Assembly (NCBI GenBank): GCA_031257915.1
Contig: JAIRNR010000033.1
Coordinates: 1-64,000 of the forward strand
Length of the DNA stretch: 64,000 bases
Source of the DNA: Bacteroidales bacterium
GTDB lineage: Bacteria > Bacteroidota > Bacteroidia > Bacteroidales > P3
Reading direction: 5' to 3'
Positions within the stretch are counted from its first letter, which is position 1, and each line of letters opens with the position of its first letter. Below the pieces are notes generated by a model. It did not search any database. It was not told the DNA's origin and saw only the letters and a list, made by a program, of their open reading frames with translations. Both the position numbers and the translations under genes were made by a program. Shown piece after piece: positions 8,222 to 17,960 of the stretch.

Positions 8222-11200
8222 CTAATATCTTAACTTTATACCAAGGTTAAAAGTGCGGGGAAACGGATAATAATTATTATCAATACCGTTTGCTTCGGGG
8301 TCAATACCTGTATATTTTGTAAGAGTAAATACATTATTTATTGTAAAATTCAGAGCAAGACCAACTTTACCGCCAAGTTTGCCAAAGTCGCAGGCAAGAG
8401 TGAGATAATCCATTTTCAGGAATGAGGCATTCTCAATATACCAGTCGGAAAGCAGAGAGCGGTTATAAAATGTTGAACCATAAATATCTGCCGTAGTATT
8501 TGACAAAAAGTTGTTAGGATTCAGAATTTGTGAATAGTTTGAGGCGTCGGAATTAACATTGTTGTAAAGATAATTGCCGATATTTGCCCTTAATGAGGAC
8601 GACAGCGACAGTCCTTTCCAACTGAAAGTAAAGTTAAAGCCCATAAAGAAGTCTGGTTGCGGGCTTTTATAGCGGTAAAGATCGTTTTCATTTATAGATC
8701 CGTCTTCGTTAAGATCGGCGTATGCTCCATCTATCGGATTACCGTTTACATCATAAAGTTGTTTATAACAATAGAAAGTATATGGTGCCCAACCTACGGA
8801 ATGTATCTGTATATTATTTCCTGTTCCGCCTGCAATACCGCCTGTCGGCACACCAACGTAGTTTTTATCGTTAAGAGTGAGGTTTGTAATTTTTGTTGTA
8901 TTCCAGGTAAAGTTGTATCCCACATCAAGAGAAAAATCGTTTTTATTTACAACGTTGGCGTTAATGTTAAGCTCTATACCCTGATTTTCCATTCCGCCTA
9001 TATTTTTTATTATCTGGTTTGTAAAGTTGCTGCCGAGCGGTATTGATACAAGGTTCAGGAGGTCGGTTGTCTTTTTATAATAGTAATCAACACTTCCGTA
9101 AATACGATTTTTAAGAAATCCGAAGTCAATACCGGCGTTATAGGTCGTTGTCGCTTCCCACTTTCTGCCGTCGTCATACCCTGCGGGTCTCCACATATAA
9201 TAAAATTCATCGCCAAATTGTACCTGTGCGGTATTTGTACTTTGGCTGTAACGCGACAGGTATTCGTAGTTTCCTACTTCCTGCTGTCCTGTCATACCCC
9301 AGCCAAGACGCAGTTTAAGTTCGGAAACAGTGCTGTTGTCAATAAGGAACGCTTCGTTATTTATACGCCACGCAACAGAGGCCGCCGGAAACCATCCCCA
9401 ACGGTTTTTCGGAGCAAAACGGCTTGAACCGTCCCTTCTTATTGAGAATTGAGCAATATAGCGGTCGTCATAACTGTAATTTGCACGTCCGTAGAAAGAA
9501 ATAAGCACGTGTTCCTGAATATCGTCCGGAAAATCAGGAGTGCTGCGTTTTACGACAAGACCGTCTGATAAAGCATTTGCATCATCCCAACTTTCAATAG
9601 CATTGCCGTTAGTATCAACCGCATTGTACGCATTGTAATTGTCGCTTACTGTTTTCCAACTCTGATACGTGTAGCCAAACATAGCATCTACATGGTGCTT
9701 GTCTATATCTTTTGAATATGCAAGATATGCTTCAAACATCCTGTCGTCCCTTAACTGATTGTATTTGCTCAATTCGCCGCTTAAAAAATAAGTACCCGGT
9801 GCCCATGCTTCTCTTCTAACTGTGCCGTAGCCATTTGCAAGGTCGTATCCCATATTTACATTAACGCGGAGGTCTTCAAAACCGTGAATTTTATAGTCAA
9901 TCTGCAAGTTTCCGAAACTGCGCAGTGCATTACCCACATCGCTTTTTGAATTAAGCAGAGATACAGGATTTGAGGTTGCCATTCCGTTTTGTGTACCCGG
10001 TGTTGTTTCCCACTGCCAGTAATCATTATAAGGCTTCATATCCTTTGCCGTTACAGGCTTTGTAGGATCCATACGGAGCGCCGCACCAATGGCGTCGCCA
10101 TTTCCAAAATGACTTCTGCTGTAACTGCCCTTTACATTAACGTTTATGTTAAGGTGATTTTTTAATAAACTCGGACTTAACGCTATTGAAGCAGTTGTGC
10201 GTTGCACATTGTCTGTTTTTAAAAGACCGTCCTGTGTTGTATAGCCGACAGATACTCTGTACGGAAGATACTTTGGCGCACCGCTTATTGAAAGAACATT
10301 ATCGGAAGTAAAAGCAAGGCGGTAAATTTCGTCTTGCCAGTCGGTATTTGCATACATTCTTAATCCGTTATTATAATATCCGAGATAACCGGCGTATCTG
10401 TCGCGCTCTTTCGTATCTGAGTAATTCGGATAATTCTCTACGAGTTTGCGAAATTCGTCTCCGCTGAGAACATCTACTTTTCGGGCTATTGTCGCAATGG
10501 AATTGTTTGTCGTAAAGTCAACGGAGAACTTTTTGCCTGCTTCGCCCGATGTTCCTTTTTTTGTAGTGATAATAATAACACCGTTTGAAGCACGCGAACC
10601 ATAAATAGCAGTTGCCGAAGCATCTTTAAGAATATTGATGCTTTCAATATCATTCGGATTTATAGATGCAAGTGCATTTGTCTGACCCGAAATACCATCG
10701 TTTGAAATCGGCAGTCCATCAACAACAATAAGAGGATCGTTGCTCGCATTTAAAGATGCACCGCCGCGTATGCGGATAGTCGCGCCGTCACCGGCGCGTC
10801 CGCCGTTTTGGGTAATGCTTACACCCGCGACTTTACCTGCAATAAGCGAAGATGCGTTGGTGTTAAGACCTTGACGGAACTCACGTTCGCCGACAGAAGT
10901 TACAGCACCCGTAAGTTTCTCTTTTGTGGCTGTTCCGTATCCGACAACAACAACTTGAGTAAGTTGTTTGGAGTTCTGCGACAGGGTTACCGTTTTCCCG
11001 TCAACATCGCCTGCCAACGCCTCAATTGTGGACATTCCGACAAAAGAAAACTGCAATGTTGCTTCAAGTGAAGTCGCCTGAATCGTGAAACGCCCCGAAA
11101 GATCGGTTACCGTACCGCCCGACCGTCCCTTTTCGATAATGTTTACTCCGATAACCGGATCACCTTTGGAATCAACGACCGTACCCGAAACCGTACGCTG

Positions 11201-11266
11201 TGCCATTGCCGCAAACAATCCTGAAAGGACCATAGATAACAACACAAGTAAAATTTTTTTAATCAT
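8222..11266 (-). CDS. susC: SusC/RagA TonB-dependent outer-membrane transporter
   Basis: 1,014 residues. Signal peptide to about residue 22, then a carboxypeptidase-D regulatory-like domain (TVSGTVVDSKGDPVIGVNI, residues 24-105), a TonB box-like VVVVGYGT, the plug with IRIRGGASLNASNDPL and SATAIYGSRASNGVIIITT, and a C-terminal beta barrel ending in an aromatic residue (KLRY). These are SusC hallmarks. It imports oligosaccharide across the outer membrane with its SusD partner. It starts the minus-strand operon and reads divergently from a close paralogue at 11578. The start codon lies 24 bases from an inverted-repeat arm that is copied ahead of the paralogue. Confidence 0.95.
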   Translation of the reverse strand: MIKKILLVLLSMVLSGLFAAMAQRTVSGTVVDSKGDPVIGVNIIEKGRSGGTVTDLSGRFTIQATSLEATLQFSFVGMSTIEALAGDVDGKTVTLSQNSKQLTQVVVVGYGTATKEKLTGAVTSVGEREFRQGLNTNASSLIAGKVAGVSITQNGGRAGDGATIRIRGGASLNASNDPLIVVDGLPISNDGISGQTNALASINPNDIESINILKDASATAIYGSRASNGVIIITTKKGTSGEAGKKFSVDFTTNNSIATIARKVDVLSGDEFRKLVENYPNYSDTKERDRYAGYLGYYNNGLRMYANTDWQDEIYRLAFTSDNVLSISGAPKYLPYRVSVGYTTQDGLLKTDNVQRTTASIALSPSLLKNHLNINVNVKGSYSRSHFGNGDAIGAALRMDPTKPVTAKDMKPYNDYWQWETTPGTQNGMATSNPVSLLNSKSDVGNALRSFGNLQIDYKIHGFEDLRVNVNMGYDLANGYGTVRREAWAPGTYFLSGELSKYNQLRDDRMFEAYLAYSKDIDKHHVDAMFGYTYQSWKTVSDNYNAYNAVDTNGNAIESWDDANALSDGLVVKRSTPDFPDDIQEHVLISFYGRANYSYDDRYIAQFSIRRDGSSRFAPKNRWGWFPAASVAWRINNEAFLIDNSTVSELKLRLGWGMTGQQEVGNYEYLSRYSQSTNTAQVQFGDEFYYMWRPAGYDDGRKWEATTTYNAGIDFGFLKNRIYGSVDYYYKKTTDLLNLVSIPLGSNFTNQIIKNIGGMENQGIELNINANVVNKNDFSLDVGYNFTWNTTKITNLTLNDKNYVGVPTGGIAGGTGNNIQIHSVGWAPYTFYCYKQLYDVNGNPIDGAYADLNEDGSINENDLYRYKSPQPDFFMGFNFTFSWKGLSLSSSLRANIGNYLYNNVNSDASNYSQILNPNNFLSNTTADIYGSTFYNRSLLSDWYIENASFLKMDYLTLACDFGKLGGKVGLALNFTINNVFTLTKYTGIDPEANGIDNNYYPFPRTFNLGIKLRY

Positions 11267-11290
11267 TTTATTATTTTTTATATTTATATT

Positions 11291-11315
11291 AAAACCACCG
11301 TTTAAATTAAACGGT
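11291..11315. repeat. Left arm of inverted repeat in divergent susC region
   Basis: Positions 11291-11312 are the exact reverse complement of 11514-11535 (22 of 22). With three more bases the match is 24 of 25 against 11511-11535. Each arm contains its own palindrome, ACCGTTT-5 nt-AAACGGT in this copy. Each arm lies a short distance upstream of one of the two divergent susC genes and has the same orientation relative to its gene. Confidence 0.9.
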
Positions 11316-11349
11316 ACGAAAATTTTCTTTTTATTTCTCCGCTCTTATC

Positions 11350-11357
11350 TATTTTTG
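11350..11357 (+). promoter_or_regulatory. -7 box facing the plus-strand susC operon
   Basis: TATTTTTG matches the TAnnTTTG consensus. It is the only exact -7 match I found between the two inverted-repeat arms on either strand and it points towards 11578. No convincing -33 TTTG. If it is used, the leader would be about 215 nt and include the right arm. Confidence 0.35.
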
Positions 11358-11510
11358 TGGTTTTCAATGAGTTACATTATCATCGTTACGCGACTATAAA
11401 TTTAATATTTTTTTTTGAAATATGCAAGAGGCATTAACTGATTTTTTCGTTGATTTTCAGTTGATGTTTCTATTTAGTGACAATAATCAAACAAATTCAG
11501 TATTGTTCAG

Positions 11511-11535
11511 ACTGTTTAATTTAAACGGTGGTTTT
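11511..11535. repeat. Right arm of inverted repeat in divergent susC region
   Basis: Partner of 11291-11315. Its inner palindrome is ACTGTTT-5 nt-AAACGGT, one mismatch from symmetric. It ends 43 bases before the ATG of the plus-strand susC. The enclosed 195 bases (11316-11510) hold no gene, are very AT-rich and contain one recognisable promoter element. Confidence 0.9.
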
Positions 11536-11577
11536 TATTTTATATGGAATTAGAATATAAAAAATAATAAATAAATT

Positions 11578-14500
11578 ATGAAACGAAAAATTTTTTTATG
11601 GTTGCTCATTAATTTGTTTACGGTTGGGGCGGCATTGGCACAAACATCAGGAAAACATGCGGCACAGATAACCGTTTCGGGTAAGGTTACAAGTAGTGAG
11701 GAAAAGGATGGCATTCCCGGTGTATCGGTTGCAGTAAAAAATTCTGCCCCGATAATTGGAACAGTTACCGGTGTCAGCGGGCATTATTCTATTACTGTTC
11801 CCGAAAATGCTGTCTTGATTTTTTCCTGTATAGGTATGGCTTCGCAGGAAATCAGCGTTGAAGGGAAATCCTTAATTGATGTAGTTATGGGCAGTTCCGC
11901 TCAAAGTTTGCAGGCAGTTGTTGTAGTAGGCTACGGCACTGCTTCAAAAGAGAAACTTACAGGTTCTGTTTCTTCTGTCAGTGAGGGTGATTTCAGAAAA
12001 GGCGTTGTTACAAATGCTTCGGCTCTTATTGCAGGCAAAGTTGCAGGTGTAAATATTACACCCTCATCGGGTCGTGCAGGCGACGGCAACCGTATTCGTA
12101 TTCGCGGCGGTGCTTCGCTAAATGCAAGTAACGACCCGCTTATTGTTATAGATGGGCTTCCCATATCCAACGATGGAATATCGGGACAGACAAATCCGCT
12201 GTCTTCTCTAAATCCCAACGATATAGAATCAATGACAATCCTTAAAGACGCATCTGCAACCGCTATATACGGCTCGCGGGCTTCCAACGGTGTTATAATT
12301 ATTACTACCAAAAGAGGCGGCGGCGAGCAGGATGCTTCCAAAAAAATCAACATTGACTTTCAAACAGTAAACAGTGTCGCCACTGTTTACCGCAAGACAA
12401 ATGTTCTTAGCGGCAATGAGTTTAAAAAACTTATAGAAGAATATAACGGCTATGCAACTTTGGCGGAAAAAGCTCGTTATTTGGGCTATCTCGGATATAC
12501 TGAAGACGGTGTTAGAAAATATGCAAATACCGATTGGCAAAAAGAAATTTACCGCCCTGCTTTTTCTTCGGATAACAGTTTGGCTGTCAGCGGCAGACTG
12601 CCTCATACGCCATACCGTGTTTCTGTTGGCTATCTTACGCAGGATGGTCTTCTTAAAACCGACAATATACAGAGAGTAACAGGTGCTGTAAACGTATCGC
12701 CGTCTCTGTTTAAGGACCATCTTAAAATTGATGTAAATTTAAGAGGCTCTTATGCTAAAAGTCATTTTGGAAATGGTGATGCTATCGGTGCAGCCATTCG
12801 TATGGACCCGACAAAACCTGTAACTGCAAGCGGTATGGATAAGTTCAATGGCTATTGGCAATGGCAAAACACGCCCGGTTACCGCAATCCTATGGCTACA
12901 AGCAACCCTGTTTCGTTACTGTACTCAAAAACGGATGTCGGACACGCTTACCGCGGTTTTGGCAATGTACAGGCAGATTATAAATTCCATTTTCTGCCCG
13001 ATTTAAGAGCCAATGTCAATTTCGGATTTGATGTTGTTAACGGACACGGGGATGTTATCCATGAAACGTGGTCGCCGCAATATTCCAATCAGGGCGGGCA
13101 ATATACACAGTATAATGAAAATCGTACAGACCTCCTTTTTGAAGCATATCTCGCTTATGCAAAAGACTTGGGCAAAAATCATTTTGACGTTATGGGAGGA
13201 TATACGTATCAAAGCTGGAAAACGATAAAAGATAACTTTCCAACGTTAAAATACAACAGGCAGGATACGCTTAATAAGCCTGTTTTCCCTTTTGGTAAAG
13301 ATGAACATATTTTGATTTCTTTTTACGGACGCGCCAACTATGGCTGGGATGGCAAATATCTTATTCAGGCATCTATCCGCGCCGATGCTTCATCCCGCTT
13401 TTCGCCTCAAAAGCGTTGGGGCTATTTTCCTGCTGTTTCGGCAGCATGGCTTATAAACAAAGAAAATTTTCTTGCAGGCAATACGGCAGTTTCCAATCTT
13501 AAACTCCGTCTTGGCTGGGGTATGACGGGTCAGCAGGAAGTTGGAAACTACGACTATCTTTCCCGCTACAGCCAAAGTGAAAATACCGCTATGATCCAGT
13601 TTGGCGATAAGTTCTATTATATGTGGCGTCCCGCAGGATACGACAACGACCGTCACTGGGAAGCGACAACGACCTATAATGCCGGTCTTGACTATGGCTT
13701 TCTCAAAGGACGGATATACGGCTCTATTGATGCCTATTATAAAGTTACTACCGACCTTTTAAATGAAGTAAACGTTCCGCTTGGCTCTAACTTTACTAAC
13801 CGCATTATAAAAAATATCGGCTCAATGACAAATAAAGGTATTGAATTTAATTTTAACTATGTTCCTGTTGATAATAAAAACTGGACTGTAGATTTAGGCT
13901 TAAATGTTACTTTAAACCAGACAAAAATTACAAAACTGACGCTAAACGATGCCGATACGTCTTTCCCGGGTGTGCTCACAGGCGGAATTACAGCTAATAA
14001 TTTTATTCAGATTCATTCCGTTGGATATTCTCCCAATTCTTTTTATGTCTATAAGCAAATGTATGACGACAACGGAAAGCCAATAGAGGGGCAATATTAC
14101 GACCTCTATGAAGATGGGTCAATAAATGAATTGGACCGCTACCGCTACAAATCTCCAGAGCCGTTGGTATTTTTGGGATTTAATATCAATATAGACTATA
14201 AACGCTGGACTTTTGCTACTTCTCTTCGGGCAAGTATTGGAAACTATATGTATTACAACATTGCTTCCGATGTATCTAACTACTCGCAAATACTTAATCC
14301 TAACAACTTCCTTTCAAATACTCCTGACGATATTTATAACAGTGCTTTCTATTACCGTCAATTAATATCCGATTATTATATTCAGAACGCTTCTTTTTTA
14401 AAGATGGACTATATCTCTCTCGGCTATAATTTCGGCAACTTGGGAAAAGGAATTAAAATGTCGGTAAATTTTATTGTTCAGAACGTATTTACTCTGACAA

Positions 14501-14598
14501 AGTATCAAGGTATTGATCCTGAAATTGCAGGAGGTATTGATTCGGATATATATCCTTATCCGCGAACTTTCAGTTTGGGAATAAAATTTAGTTATTAG
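11578..14598 (+). CDS. susC: SusC/RagA TonB-dependent outer-membrane transporter
   Basis: 1,006 residues; a paralogue of the minus-strand SusC at 8222-11266. Signal peptide to about residue 22, regulatory-like domain TVSGKVTSSE to about 110, VVVVGYGTASKEKLTGSVSS at the TonB box/plug junction, plug motifs IRIRGGASLNASNDPL and GSRASNGVIIITT, and a barrel ending KFSY. The two proteins share long identical stretches (for example LRLGWGMTGQQEVGNY) but differ in surface-loop regions, for example near residues 545-565, where this copy is shorter. It starts a plus-strand operon with the SusD 21 bases downstream. The duplication may have widened the ligand range. Confidence 0.95.
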   Translation: MKRKIFLWLLINLFTVGAALAQTSGKHAAQITVSGKVTSSEEKDGIPGVSVAVKNSAPIIGTVTGVSGHYSITVPENAVLIFSCIGMASQEISVEGKSLIDVVMGSSAQSLQAVVVVGYGTASKEKLTGSVSSVSEGDFRKGVVTNASALIAGKVAGVNITPSSGRAGDGNRIRIRGGASLNASNDPLIVIDGLPISNDGISGQTNPLSSLNPNDIESMTILKDASATAIYGSRASNGVIIITTKRGGGEQDASKKINIDFQTVNSVATVYRKTNVLSGNEFKKLIEEYNGYATLAEKARYLGYLGYTEDGVRKYANTDWQKEIYRPAFSSDNSLAVSGRLPHTPYRVSVGYLTQDGLLKTDNIQRVTGAVNVSPSLFKDHLKIDVNLRGSYAKSHFGNGDAIGAAIRMDPTKPVTASGMDKFNGYWQWQNTPGYRNPMATSNPVSLLYSKTDVGHAYRGFGNVQADYKFHFLPDLRANVNFGFDVVNGHGDVIHETWSPQYSNQGGQYTQYNENRTDLLFEAYLAYAKDLGKNHFDVMGGYTYQSWKTIKDNFPTLKYNRQDTLNKPVFPFGKDEHILISFYGRANYGWDGKYLIQASIRADASSRFSPQKRWGYFPAVSAAWLINKENFLAGNTAVSNLKLRLGWGMTGQQEVGNYDYLSRYSQSENTAMIQFGDKFYYMWRPAGYDNDRHWEATTTYNAGLDYGFLKGRIYGSIDAYYKVTTDLLNEVNVPLGSNFTNRIIKNIGSMTNKGIEFNFNYVPVDNKNWTVDLGLNVTLNQTKITKLTLNDADTSFPGVLTGGITANNFIQIHSVGYSPNSFYVYKQMYDDNGKPIEGQYYDLYEDGSINELDRYRYKSPEPLVFLGFNINIDYKRWTFATSLRASIGNYMYYNIASDVSNYSQILNPNNFLSNTPDDIYNSAFYYRQLISDYYIQNASFLKMDYISLGYNFGNLGKGIKMSVNFIVQNVFTLTKYQGIDPEIAGGIDSDIYPYPRTFSLGIKFSY

Positions 14599-14619
14599 TA
14601 ATTTAAAAGAAATACAGAT

Positions 14620-16302
14620 ATGAAGAATTTAATAAAATACTCTGCCGTAGCCGCGCTGTTATGTGTTGCTGCTATTTTGTTTACTGCCTGTTTAAAGGAT
14701 TTGGATAAATTTCCTGTTAATGATAAGACAAAAGTAGATGTTTATAGAGATGTCGAGGGATACAAAATGGCATTTGCCAAAATATATGGTGCTATGACTC
14801 TTACAGGCAATACCGGTCCTGCGGGGTCTGCCGATATTGCAGGGCTTGACGAGGGCAAATATGCCGACTTTTTGCGTTGCTTTTTTAATCATCAGGAACT
14901 TCCTACCGATGAAGCGCATTGTATATGGACCGACGAAGGTATTCCCGAAATGAACAATCTTGACTTTATTTCTACTAACCCTTTTACTGTCGGACTTTAC
15001 AGTAAATCTCTGCTGCAAATAATGTATGCAAATGACTTTATGCGCAACTGTACCGATGCCGAACTTGCTGCAAAGAATTTCACTGATGCGGAAAAAAAGG
15101 AAATCGCTTATTTCTCTGCAGAAGCCCGCTATATACGTGCTTTTCAGTATTGGGTGTTAATGGATGTTTTTGGCAATCCTCCTTTTATTACCGAAAACGA
15201 TAATCTCGGTATAATGCCTGATCAAATCTCACGTTCCGAACTCTTTAATTATATTGAGAGTGAACTTATGGATCTTGGCGATGGGGGAAAATTAAAAATG
15301 CCGAAAGCAAACGAATACGGACGCGTCGATCAGGCGGCTGCATGGGCTTTACTCGCACGAATGTATCTGAATGCAAATGTTTATAAAAGCCCTGTCGGAA
15401 GTCCGGGAGATGATGTTCAATATTACACCAAGGCGATTACTTATGCAAATAAGGTTATAAATTCGGGCTACTCTCTGCGCCCCGGAAGATACGAAGATCT
15501 GTTTCTTAACGACAATGACAAAAACAATCCCGAAATTATATATTCTATTAACTACGATGGCTTGCATACAAAGAATTACGGCGGTATGACTTTCCTTATC
15601 AACTGTTCATCAAACGGTGAATATCAGGCTGATACCGGTGTCAATAGCTATCACACAACATTATTGCATTACGGTCTGTTCGACAACGCTACTTGGGCGG
15701 GCTATCGTTTTAGAGGCGATTTTACAGACAAGTTTGACGCGGCGGACAAACGTGCTTTATTTGTTGGTAAAGAGCAGTGGATAGGGGATAATCCGACAAG
15801 ATATACCTACGGCAAAGCAGGATACAAGTACCGTAATATACCCTCGACCCTTACGCTTGCAGAGTGCGATACAATATTGAAACGAGGCGATAAATTCGGC
15901 AATGATCCTGTCGGCGGTTATGCCGATAACGATTATCCTCTTTTCCGTCTTGCCGAAATGTATCTTATTTACGCCGAAGCGGTAAAACGCGGCGGCAGCG
16001 GCGGCGATGAGGCAACTGCAATCGGGTATCTTAATCTTCTGCGCGATCGTGCGAAATTGCAGCCTGTTTCTTCGTACGATTTAGACTATATACTTGACGA
16101 AAGAGGACGTGAACTGTACTGGGAATGTCAACGCCGTACGGACCTTGTTCGCTACAATCGCTTTACTACCGATGCTTATTTGTGGGAATGGAAAGGCGGA
16201 GTAAAGGAAGGAAAAGCAGTAGATGCTCATTATAATATCTATCCGTTGCCCGCTACGGATGTATCTGCAAATACAAACTTAGATCAAAATCCAGGATATT
16301 AA
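14620..16302 (+). CDS. susD: SusD/RagB-family nutrient-binding lipoprotein
   Basis: 560 residues. Signal peptide with lipobox LFTAC, then LKDLDKFP. TPR-like helices (YFSAEARYIRAFQYW) and the C-terminal block FRLAEMYLIYAEAV, ELYWECQRRTDL as in its paralogue at 6476-8176. It is the surface binding partner of the SusC encoded 21 bases upstream. A 105-base gap separates it from the next lipoprotein gene in the same direction. Confidence 0.93.
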   Translation: MKNLIKYSAVAALLCVAAILFTACLKDLDKFPVNDKTKVDVYRDVEGYKMAFAKIYGAMTLTGNTGPAGSADIAGLDEGKYADFLRCFFNHQELPTDEAHCIWTDEGIPEMNNLDFISTNPFTVGLYSKSLLQIMYANDFMRNCTDAELAAKNFTDAEKKEIAYFSAEARYIRAFQYWVLMDVFGNPPFITENDNLGIMPDQISRSELFNYIESELMDLGDGGKLKMPKANEYGRVDQAAAWALLARMYLNANVYKSPVGSPGDDVQYYTKAITYANKVINSGYSLRPGRYEDLFLNDNDKNNPEIIYSINYDGLHTKNYGGMTFLINCSSNGEYQADTGVNSYHTTLLHYGLFDNATWAGYRFRGDFTDKFDAADKRALFVGKEQWIGDNPTRYTYGKAGYKYRNIPSTLTLAECDTILKRGDKFGNDPVGGYADNDYPLFRLAEMYLIYAEAVKRGGSGGDEATAIGYLNLLRDRAKLQPVSSYDLDYILDERGRELYWECQRRTDLVRYNRFTTDAYLWEWKGGVKEGKAVDAHYNIYPLPATDVSANTNLDQNPGY

Positions 16303-16407
16303 GTGAGAACAGTGATTGCAGACATTGCCGAACGCGGGAAATTTTATTGAAATAAATGCAACTTGAAAACCAACTATTTATAAATATAAACCAAAAATCA
16401 AAAAATT

Positions 16408-17817
16408 ATGAAACTATCAAAATTTATCTTTGCAGGCATTGCCGCTTTGGCAATGTTGTTTACATCTTGTGAAAAGCCAAAAGAGGAAAAAGAGGCAACC
16501 GCTATCACGCTTAGTCAAACGGAAGTAACTCTCAATGATGTTACTCCGGCTGTCGAACTGAGTGCGGCTTTAACTCCCTCCGACGCAACAAACACCATCA
16601 GCTGGTCGTCTTCTGATGAAGCAGTTGTAACAGTTGTTTCTTCGGGCAGCAAAACCGCTATTGTTACAGGTGTTGGTAAAGGCACTGCAACTGTTACTGC
16701 AACTACAAGCAATGGTCTTGCCGCCACTTGTGCAGTTACTGCCGATGTTACAGTTGTTGCCTTAGAGCCAATGCCGGAAGTTGCCAATCCCGCTGCGGGT
16801 TTTACCACTATTGCGTTACGCGCTCCGGAAGGCACTTGTAATGGCGTTATTATGGTCGGTGCGGGCTTTGGCGAAAACTGTGCTGATGACTGGTCACCCG
16901 AAAGCAAGAACAATTCTTTTACAAAAGTTGAAGGAACGGAAACATGGTACACTATTACCGTTCCCTATTGTTCCAATCTCGCGGGCAAAGCATGCGCTGT
17001 TGCCGATGACAACACTTCATCATGGAGTTATCAATGGGGCAGAAATGCTACTGACGATGGCGACAATGTGACTATTTTACAAGGTGCGGGCGAATTTGAA
17101 CTTGAAAATGCTACAGACGGCAAGAACGGCGAACCGAAAATGAGCGGCTTTGCTGACGGTGCTGTTGTTTATGTGGACGTTAAATCATGGCAGATGGCAC
17201 CTTGCGCACCTAAAAATCCTGCCGGCACTGCAACATTTACAATGACAACAACTGTTCCTCTTCCGGAGGGAGCCGAAGTTGGTATTGTAGGTAATTTGGC
17301 AGTCGGCGACTGGGATATAGCAAATGTTGTTGTTATGTCTTTTGATGGCACTACTTATACTGCTACCGTTGATGTTAAATCGGGTTGCCAGTACAAATAT
17401 GCCTATAGACTTACTGAGAGTGATGAATGGTCCTGGGACAATATGGAAGATGGCGGCAATCGTGTAATGGATGTTAGCAATAATGCTGTTGACGTTGTTA
17501 CCGAATGGGCCGGCGTTGCTGCTACAGGAGGAGTGTCGGAAGGCACGGGAACATTTACAATAACTGTCACTGCGGGCTATGTTACCGGTTCAGACATTAT
17601 CTTTACAGGTAATTTTGCAACGGAATCATGGGGCGATTCTCAAAGAACAATGACGTCTATAGGCAATAACAAATGGACATGGACAGGCGATTATCCTGCG
17701 AATTTTGCGTTCAAGGTTATTATGCGTAAAGCTGGTGCAGATGATGTTTGGGCATCAGGAAGTAACGTAATTTTTGACGGCGAAACATTTGAACACTCTT
17801 TTGCTTTCCCTGAATAA
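16408..17817 (+). CDS. Surface lipoprotein with BIG2 Ig-like and starch-binding-like domains
   Basis: 469 residues. Lipobox MLFTSC at residues 17-22, followed by EKPKEEKE. Residues 30-115 form a BIG2-type Ig-like domain (ITLSQTEVTL to TATVTATTSNG). Residues 130-265 form a beta-rich module of unclear type. Residues 270-365 (TFTMTTTVPLP, VGIVGNLAVGDWD, YKYAYRL) and 380-469 (TFTITVTAGYV, IIFTGNFATESWG) look like CBM20/CBM48-type starch-binding folds. It occupies the place of SusE/SusF in this operon and should tether glucan near the SusC/SusD pair. Followed by a strong terminator. Confidence 0.75.
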   Translation: MKLSKFIFAGIAALAMLFTSCEKPKEEKEATAITLSQTEVTLNDVTPAVELSAALTPSDATNTISWSSSDEAVVTVVSSGSKTAIVTGVGKGTATVTATTSNGLAATCAVTADVTVVALEPMPEVANPAAGFTTIALRAPEGTCNGVIMVGAGFGENCADDWSPESKNNSFTKVEGTETWYTITVPYCSNLAGKACAVADDNTSSWSYQWGRNATDDGDNVTILQGAGEFELENATDGKNGEPKMSGFADGAVVYVDVKSWQMAPCAPKNPAGTATFTMTTTVPLPEGAEVGIVGNLAVGDWDIANVVVMSFDGTTYTATVDVKSGCQYKYAYRLTESDEWSWDNMEDGGNRVMDVSNNAVDVVTEWAGVAATGGVSEGTGTFTITVTAGYVTGSDIIFTGNFATESWGDSQRTMTSIGNNKWTWTGDYPANFAFKVIMRKAGADDVWASGSNVIFDGETFEHSFAFPE

Positions 17818-17831
17818 TTGTAAATTATTTT

Positions 17832-17863
17832 CACGAAAAACCACGAAAAACCACGAAAAAAAA
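17832..17863. repeat. Short tandem repeat before terminator
   Basis: Three consecutive copies of a ten-base unit, CACGAAAAAC or one base off. It lies between the stop codon and the terminator hairpin. No function seen. Confidence 0.8.
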
Positions 17864-17865
17864 GA

Positions 17866-17897
17866 GGGGCTGTCTCAAGAGGGGCAGCCCCTTTTTT
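17866..17897 (+). terminator. Intrinsic terminator of the plus-strand SusCD operon
   Basis: Perfect 7-bp arms GGGGCTG (17866-17872) and CAGCCCC (17885-17891) with a 12-nt loop, followed by six T. The loop and stem are nearly the same as the terminator of the minus-strand paralogous operon at 4066-4095, so the duplication may have included the terminators. Confidence 0.85.
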
Positions 17898-17960
17898 ATA
17901 AAAATTTGTTGATTTTTAAAAATTTAATTTGTATATTAGCACTCTAAAAGCAAATACGAT

